Origin: a virus
Direction: 5' to 3' (one strand)
DNA: 34,356 nt
Virus record (IMG/VR): IMGVR_UViG_3300008116_004464
Coordinates: 1 to 34,356 of that record
Part shown: piece by piece, positions 30,441-34,356 of the stretch
How the letters are laid out: every line of letters begins with the position of its first letter
How positions within the stretch are numbered: the first letter of the stretch is position 1
Position numbers and translations under genes: made by a program
Notes under the pieces: model-generated
Told to the model about the DNA's origin: nothing
The model's input: only the letters and a program-made list of their open reading frames with translations
Database searches by the model: none

Positions 30441-31244
30441 ATGATAAACGTACCTTCAGAATTTACGCCAACAATAAATACGATTTACCCTTTTGAAAAT
30501 CTTTTTATTTTTGAGGATTGGGTAACAAGGCAATATATACCTAAAACCGAAAGAGAGTATTTGCCAATACAATGGACCGCTTATCATGTTAATAATAGTT
30601 ATGGTAATGATAAGCAAGCTATCGATAAGCTACAGAAATATGTGGATAACCTATCAAGAGATAAAAAGTATTGGACAATTTGCCAATATGATGATGGTAT
30701 AATTATAGACCTAAAGGATTTGGATGTGCTTCAGTTTAGTATGAGCAAGAAGGTGGGTGTTGAAATACCGCTTCTTTGTATGCCACACTCTTTTGAATGG
30801 GATGGCAGAAAGAGAAGATTTGCTTCTTTTATCGGAACCCATACTCACCCTGTAAGAGAACACGTATTTAATATATTGAACCCCGACTATTATGTATCTG
30901 ATAAAGGTCATGATATTAACCAGTTTTGTGATATTGTATCTGAGTCATTGTTTGGCCTATGCCCAAGAGGTTATGGGTTAAATAGTTTTAGGATAGCAGA
31001 ATGTATGCAGTATTTAACTATACCTGTTTATATATCTGATGAATTTGTAAATCCATTTGACCTAGATTTTAGGGATTTTGGTATTATAATAGAAGAAAGG
31101 GATGCTGATAGAATTGAGCAGATTTTAGGGAGCGTATCTTATTTGGAAATAATAGACAAGCAGGAAAGAATCGGTGAAATATACAAAGAGTATTATACCT
31201 ATGAAGGAGCGCTTAATAAAATAATTAAGATTTTAGAAAATTGA
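30441..31244 (+). CDS. Exostosin-like glycosyltransferase
   Basis: The ATG at 30441 starts MINVPSEF and is preferred to an earlier non-ATG start inside the FkbM gene. The 267-residue protein ends in an exostosin (GT47)-like pattern: FASFIGTHTHPVRE (127-140), then SLFGLCPRGYGLNSFRIAEC (169-188) and TIPVYISDEFVNPF, the region that binds the nucleotide-sugar in these GT-B enzymes. The N-terminal half is poorly matched. It is soluble with no anchor, unlike eukaryotic exostosins. It is in the same operon as the FkbM gene; the sugar is unknown. Confidence 0.7.
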   Translation: MINVPSEFTPTINTIYPFENLFIFEDWVTRQYIPKTEREYLPIQWTAYHVNNSYGNDKQAIDKLQKYVDNLSRDKKYWTICQYDDGIIIDLKDLDVLQFSMSKKVGVEIPLLCMPHSFEWDGRKRRFASFIGTHTHPVREHVFNILNPDYYVSDKGHDINQFCDIVSESLFGLCPRGYGLNSFRIAECMQYLTIPVYISDEFVNPFDLDFRDFGIIIEERDADRIEQILGSVSYLEIIDKQERIGEIYKEYYTYEGALNKIIKILEN

Positions 31245-31786
31245 AAATAGCAGTTATCCACAATTTTGATTCTCATGATAGGTTTGATAGGCTAATGCAA
31301 GAGTTTATTGGACAAGGCATAAAGAATTATCAGATATTTCCGGCTATACACGACCAATATTCTGTTATGAAGGGTATTAATTTAGCTCATAAACAGTGCG
31401 TTCAGTTTGCAAAAGATAATGGACTCAAGGAAATATGTATCATGGAGGATGATGTAAGGTTTACTAATCCTAATAGTTTTAAGTATTTCTTGGAAAATAA
31501 GCCAAAGGATTTTGATATTTATTTAAGCGGCATTTATTTAGGAGAGATTTTAGAAGATAATTCTGTTAAATCCTTTACCGGATTCCATTGCTACATTGTT
31601 AATGAAAGGTTTTATGATGAATATTTGAGCGTTCCTGATGATGAGCATATAGACAGGGCATTGTCGAATTTGGGAAAATACTATGTTTGTAATCCATTTG
31701 CGGCTATCCAATATAACGGATTTTCCTATAACACAAAAATGGATATGAATTATGATGATTTGCTTAAAGGCCGTGAATTATATTAA
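31241..31786 (+). CDS. Second GT25-like glycosyltransferase, TTG start
   Basis: The frame starts with TTG at 31241, overlapping the previous stop (TTGA). A TTG start is chosen because the first strand (KIAVIHNFDSHDR) is needed for the fold and no ATG lies upstream. The 181-residue product has KEICIMEDDVRF (64-73... EDD at 69-71) and FTGFHCYIVNERFYDEYL, similar to GT25 and other small GT-A enzymes. It is shorter than the first GT25 gene and may be a reduced relative. It ends the cassette; a promoter and the homing endonuclease follow. Confidence 0.65.
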   Translation: MKIAVIHNFDSHDRFDRLMQEFIGQGIKNYQIFPAIHDQYSVMKGINLAHKQCVQFAKDNGLKEICIMEDDVRFTNPNSFKYFLENKPKDFDIYLSGIYLGEILEDNSVKSFTGFHCYIVNERFYDEYLSVPDDEHIDRALSNLGKYYVCNPFAAIQYNGFSYNTKMDMNYDDLLKGRELY

Positions 31787-31807
31787 ATTAATTTTTAAAT
31801 AAATTAT

Positions 31808-31840
31808 TTTGTATTTTTAACATACTTTTAAGTATTTTTG
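31808..31840 (+). promoter_or_regulatory. Promoter before the homing endonuclease and portal genes
   Basis: TTTG (31808-31811), a 21-base spacer and TATTTTTG (31833-31840) match the Bacteroidetes -33/-7 consensus on both halves. It is the best promoter in the right half of the window. Transcription would start near 31846, giving a leader of about 19 bases before the ATG at 31865. Confidence 0.7.
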
Positions 31841-31864
31841 GTTAATCTTAAATTTAGCATAGTA

Positions 31865-32428
31865 ATGCAGCAGCAAACAAATGATATTACCGAAATCTGG
31901 AAAGATATACAAGGGTATGAAGGTTGCTATAAAATTAGTAATTTTGGTAATGTTATGGCATTAAAAAGAGAATATTCTTCTAATGGTTCAAAAAGATTTA
32001 CTGAAGAAAAGATTTTGAAGAAAAGAGTAAAACAAGATGGGTACCTAAATGCTGCATTAACATTAAAAGGTAAAAGAAAAGATATAAGCGTTCATAGACT
32101 TGTTGCAATGGCTTTTATAGATAACCCTGAAAATAAATTAGAAGTTAATCATAAAGATGGTGTAAAAACCAATAATCATGTTTCAAATTTGGAATGGTCA
32201 ACAAGAAAAGAACAAATGAAACACGCTTATAGTATGGGTTTAAACAGTATTGTAAAATATATGGAAAATAGACCACCATCAACAGGTAAGGTAGTTATAG
32301 ACTATTATACTGGAATATTTTATGAATCAGCAAAGCAAGCAGCAAAAGCTAGAGACATGAAATATTCTACATTAAAAGCAATGTTAACAAATAGAAATAG
32401 CAATAGAAGTGGTATTCACTACGTTTAA
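31865..32428 (+). CDS. NUMOD4/HNH homing endonuclease
   Basis: The ATG at 31865 is chosen; an in-frame TTG at 31838 lies inside the promoter box. The 187-residue protein has a NUMOD4 start (EIWKDIQGYEGCYKISNFGN, 10-29), then an HNH_3-type nuclease: VHRLVAMAFI (76-85), NHKDG (95-99) and NNHVSNLEW (103-111). The C-terminal part (from about 143) resembles a NUMOD1 repeat. Such enzymes cut a target lacking the gene, so the gene spreads. It sits free-standing just upstream of portal. Its first six residues (MQQQTN) equal those of the portal protein, as does most of the matching DNA. Confidence 0.88.
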   Translation: MQQQTNDITEIWKDIQGYEGCYKISNFGNVMALKREYSSNGSKRFTEEKILKKRVKQDGYLNAALTLKGKRKDISVHRLVAMAFIDNPENKLEVNHKDGVKTNNHVSNLEWSTRKEQMKHAYSMGLNSIVKYMENRPPSTGKVVIDYYTGIFYESAKQAAKARDMKYSTLKAMLTNRNSNRSGIHYV

Positions 32429-32441
32429 AGTATTATAAATT

Positions 32442-34356
32442 ATGCAGCAACAGACAAACACATATCCTGACCAACAAGTCGACCCAAAAAGTAAGGGATA
32501 CGATTGGATTTTGGCTTATGTTAAGAGCGCTTGGAGCGATAGTAGGGGTTATGTACCTAATAATATGCTCAATTTCGGTCAATCAAAAATGAACGAGATT
32601 AGAGAATATGCATTAGGTAGACAAAGTACAACAAAATATAAAAAAATGTTGCTCGCAGATGAGCAAACAGATAAGAGTTGGTTAAATATTGACTGGACTC
32701 CACCATCTTTTTTGACTAAATTTAGGGAAATTGCTATTTCAAAATTGGTGCAGAGGAGATATGATATTCAAGCGTTTGCTGTAGACCCATTAGCTAAAAG
32801 TGAAGAAGATGCTTACTTCAATGAAATGAAGGTTAAGATTATGATGCGTGAAGCATTGAAGAAAGCTGGTGGAGAAGAACTTGTAGACAGTCCTGTATTA
32901 GCACCAGCTCCGGGTGAGCCGCAAGACATGGAGCAATTAGAAATGGAGCAGCAATTTGGATACAAGCACGTAATGTCAATGGAGGCAGAGCAAGCTGTAT
33001 CACTTTCTTTTTATCAAAATAAATTTGATGACAAGAGGAAAAGAACTATAGAAAATTTATTTGATTTTGGAATGGGTGGTTACACTCAATGGATTGATGA
33101 GAATGGTCACGTAAAGATAAGAGAAATTAACCCTGAAAACATGGTGTTATCTTATTGTTCTAAAAGTGATTTTTCTGATTTAGTGCATTGGGGTGAAGTA
33201 AGAGAAATGTATATTGGAGATTTAGCTCCATACTTTACGGCAGACCAAATGAATCAAATGGTAACTTCTGTCGCTGGAAGATTTGGTAACCCATCAAACT
33301 TTATGTACGGAACTGACTATTCTAAATATTGGAATAGATTTAAAATATTAGTTTTAGATTTTGAATTTTTATCATGGAACGATTATACTTATAAAGAAGA
33401 AGTAGATGGTCGTGGTAATACAAGATTTGGTAAAACTAAATATCAGTCTCCTTCAAGAATGGCTGTTAATCAATTAGGTTCATTAGAAGCTGAATTTAAT
33501 AAGCCAATGAGTCAAACAGAAAGTAAAGGTCAAGCAGAACCTATTTTTATGCCTGTAACCAAAAAGGTTGTTTACAAGTGTAAGTGGGTTGTGATGACTG
33601 ATTTTATGTATGACTGGGGTATGTCTGAAAACCAAATTAGAAAACCATCATCTTGGTGGGATACTCAATTGAATATTCAGTTGTATGCTTGGAACTTCTA
33701 TAAGATGCGTTTTGCTGGTGTTACAGAAAGGCTTATTCCATTGGAAGATAAAGCTTGTTTAGCTTGGTTTAGATTGCAGAATATGGCTAATAAGCTTATT
33801 CCATATTTAATCAATATTGATTTAAACGCACTTGAAGGTGTTGACTTTGGTGGTGGTGGTGAAAAAATGAATCCTACTAAAGTTATGGATTTCATTTTCT
33901 CAAACTTTGTTGTTCCTTATCGTTCAACAGATTTGTTAAGCCAAAATCCAAACTACAAACCAGTAAGCATTGAGGCTTCTGGTCAATTAGCTGTATTTGG
34001 TCAATTGTATGATGACTTGATGCGTACTATTGATTTAATGCGTCAAGTGTCAGGGTTGAATGAATTAACAGATGGCTCAACTCCTAATGCAAGAACTCTA
34101 GTTCCTGTTGCAAATGCAGCAATGGAAAGTACTAATAATGCTCTTTACTTATTAAGCTTTGCTGATAAACAATTGATTCAAGGTTTAGCTGATGCAATAG
34201 TTGCAAAAGTTCAAATAGCTGTTAAGTTAGGTAAGGTTCAAGGTTATGCAAAATCTTTAGGTGATGAAACAATTAAGTTCTTGCAAATTAATCCTAATTT
34301 ATCTATTCATGAATTTGGTATTTTCATTGAAGATGCTCCGCAAGATTATGAAAGAC
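32442..34356 (+). CDS. Portal protein, 3' end cut by the window
   Basis: About 638 residues are visible, with no stop before the window ends. The start MQQQTNTYPDQQ at 32442 is followed by a helical region and GYDWILAYVKSAWS. The core has LNIDWTPPSFLTKFREIA, YDIQAFAVDPLAKSEE and long helices (SMEAEQAVSLSFYQNK), and FGMGGYTQWID, a pattern I associate with portal proteins of Bacteroidetes podoviruses and crAss-like phages. Portals form the twelve-subunit ring through which terminase pumps DNA. Its separation from terL by the glycan cassette and endonuclease is unusual; the two are normally adjacent. The 13-base gap before it has no promoter, so it depends on the promoter at 31808. Confidence 0.75.
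   Translation, partial: MQQQTNTYPDQQVDPKSKGYDWILAYVKSAWSDSRGYVPNNMLNFGQSKMNEIREYALGRQSTTKYKKMLLADEQTDKSWLNIDWTPPSFLTKFREIAISKLVQRRYDIQAFAVDPLAKSEEDAYFNEMKVKIMMREALKKAGGEELVDSPVLAPAPGEPQDMEQLEMEQQFGYKHVMSMEAEQAVSLSFYQNKFDDKRKRTIENLFDFGMGGYTQWIDENGHVKIREINPENMVLSYCSKSDFSDLVHWGEVREMYIGDLAPYFTADQMNQMVTSVAGRFGNPSNFMYGTDYSKYWNRFKILVLDFEFLSWNDYTYKEEVDGRGNTRFGKTKYQSPSRMAVNQLGSLEAEFNKPMSQTESKGQAEPIFMPVTKKVVYKCKWVVMTDFMYDWGMSENQIRKPSSWWDTQLNIQLYAWNFYKMRFAGVTERLIPLEDKACLAWFRLQNMANKLIPYLINIDLNALEGVDFGGGGEKMNPTKVMDFIFSNFVVPYRSTDLLSQNPNYKPVSIEASGQLAVFGQLYDDLMRTIDLMRQVSGLNELTDGSTPNARTLVPVANAAMESTNNALYLLSFADKQLIQGLADAIVAKVQIAVKLGKVQGYAKSLGDETIKFLQINPNLSIHEFGIFIEDAPQDYER

Noticed and set aside
31838-31864. 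TTG start adding nine residues to the homing endonuclease
   Set aside because: It lies within the -7 box, and the ATG at 31865 gives the conserved MQQQTN start.
1-34356. tRNA genes, CRISPR arrays, insertion sequences, integrase or diversity-generating retroelement
   Set aside because: None was recognised: no cloverleaf-like segments, no regular spacers, no transposase, tyrosine or serine recombinase, or reverse transcriptase motifs.

Overview
The window is a segment of a tailed-phage genome whose host is most likely a Bacteroidota (Bacteroidetes) bacterium. Three things point to that host. DNA is AT-rich and most starts have no Shine-Dalgarno. Several starts carry the Bacteroidetes-type promoter (TTTG, about 19-21 bases, TAnnTTTG). 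Several encoded families are typical of Bacteroidetes phages: a VirE_N-type primase, a DUF4373-like replication protein and a P22 gp10/crAss 'muzzle'-like protein. The virion module looks like a short-tailed (podovirus) phage, possibly related to crAss-like phages; this is inference. No integrase, lysis gene, tRNA or CRISPR array was seen. The portal gene runs off the right edge.

Layout. (1) 1-727: AT-rich control region with two dyads 32 bp apart, a probable HTH regulator and a small unknown gene. (2) 3785-832, leftward: a tightly packed operon of small proteins, an orphan NUMOD1-like protein, a PD-(D/E)XK-like nuclease, NinG, a C5 cytosine methyltransferase with a second gene embedded in another frame, and a protein resembling only DnaA domain IV. 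(3) 3786-3904: a divergent promoter region with a long dyad. (4) 3905-8285, rightward: XRE-type regulator, DUF4373-like protein, primase-helicase, SSB and small proteins. (5) 8321-9526: a GroES, a strong terminator hairpin, and a protein that looks like two GroES barrels in tandem. (6) 9516-23452: neck/ring and muzzle-like virion proteins, then three probable ejection proteins, the last of 2042 residues. (7) 23452-26043: small genes and the large terminase.

(8) 26043-31786: an eight-gene glycan cassette placed between terminase and portal. It holds two GT25-like enzymes, a GT2, a GT11 fucosyltransferase-like enzyme, two methyltransferases (one FkbM), a GDP-mannose 3,5-epimerase and an exostosin-like enzyme. 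An RNA element with mutually exclusive pairings splits it after the second gene. (9) 31808-34356: promoter, NUMOD4/HNH homing endonuclease, then the portal gene. The endonuclease starts with nearly the same 18 bases as the portal gene.

The left part handles regulation, replication, recombination and DNA modification; the middle builds and folds the particle; the right part packages DNA and probably makes or decorates a sugar. The most noteworthy points are the dcm/embedded-gene overlap, the glycan cassette with a predicted GDP-L-galactose supply, the RNA switch-like element, the tandem GroES protein, and the portal-mimicking start of the homing endonuclease.
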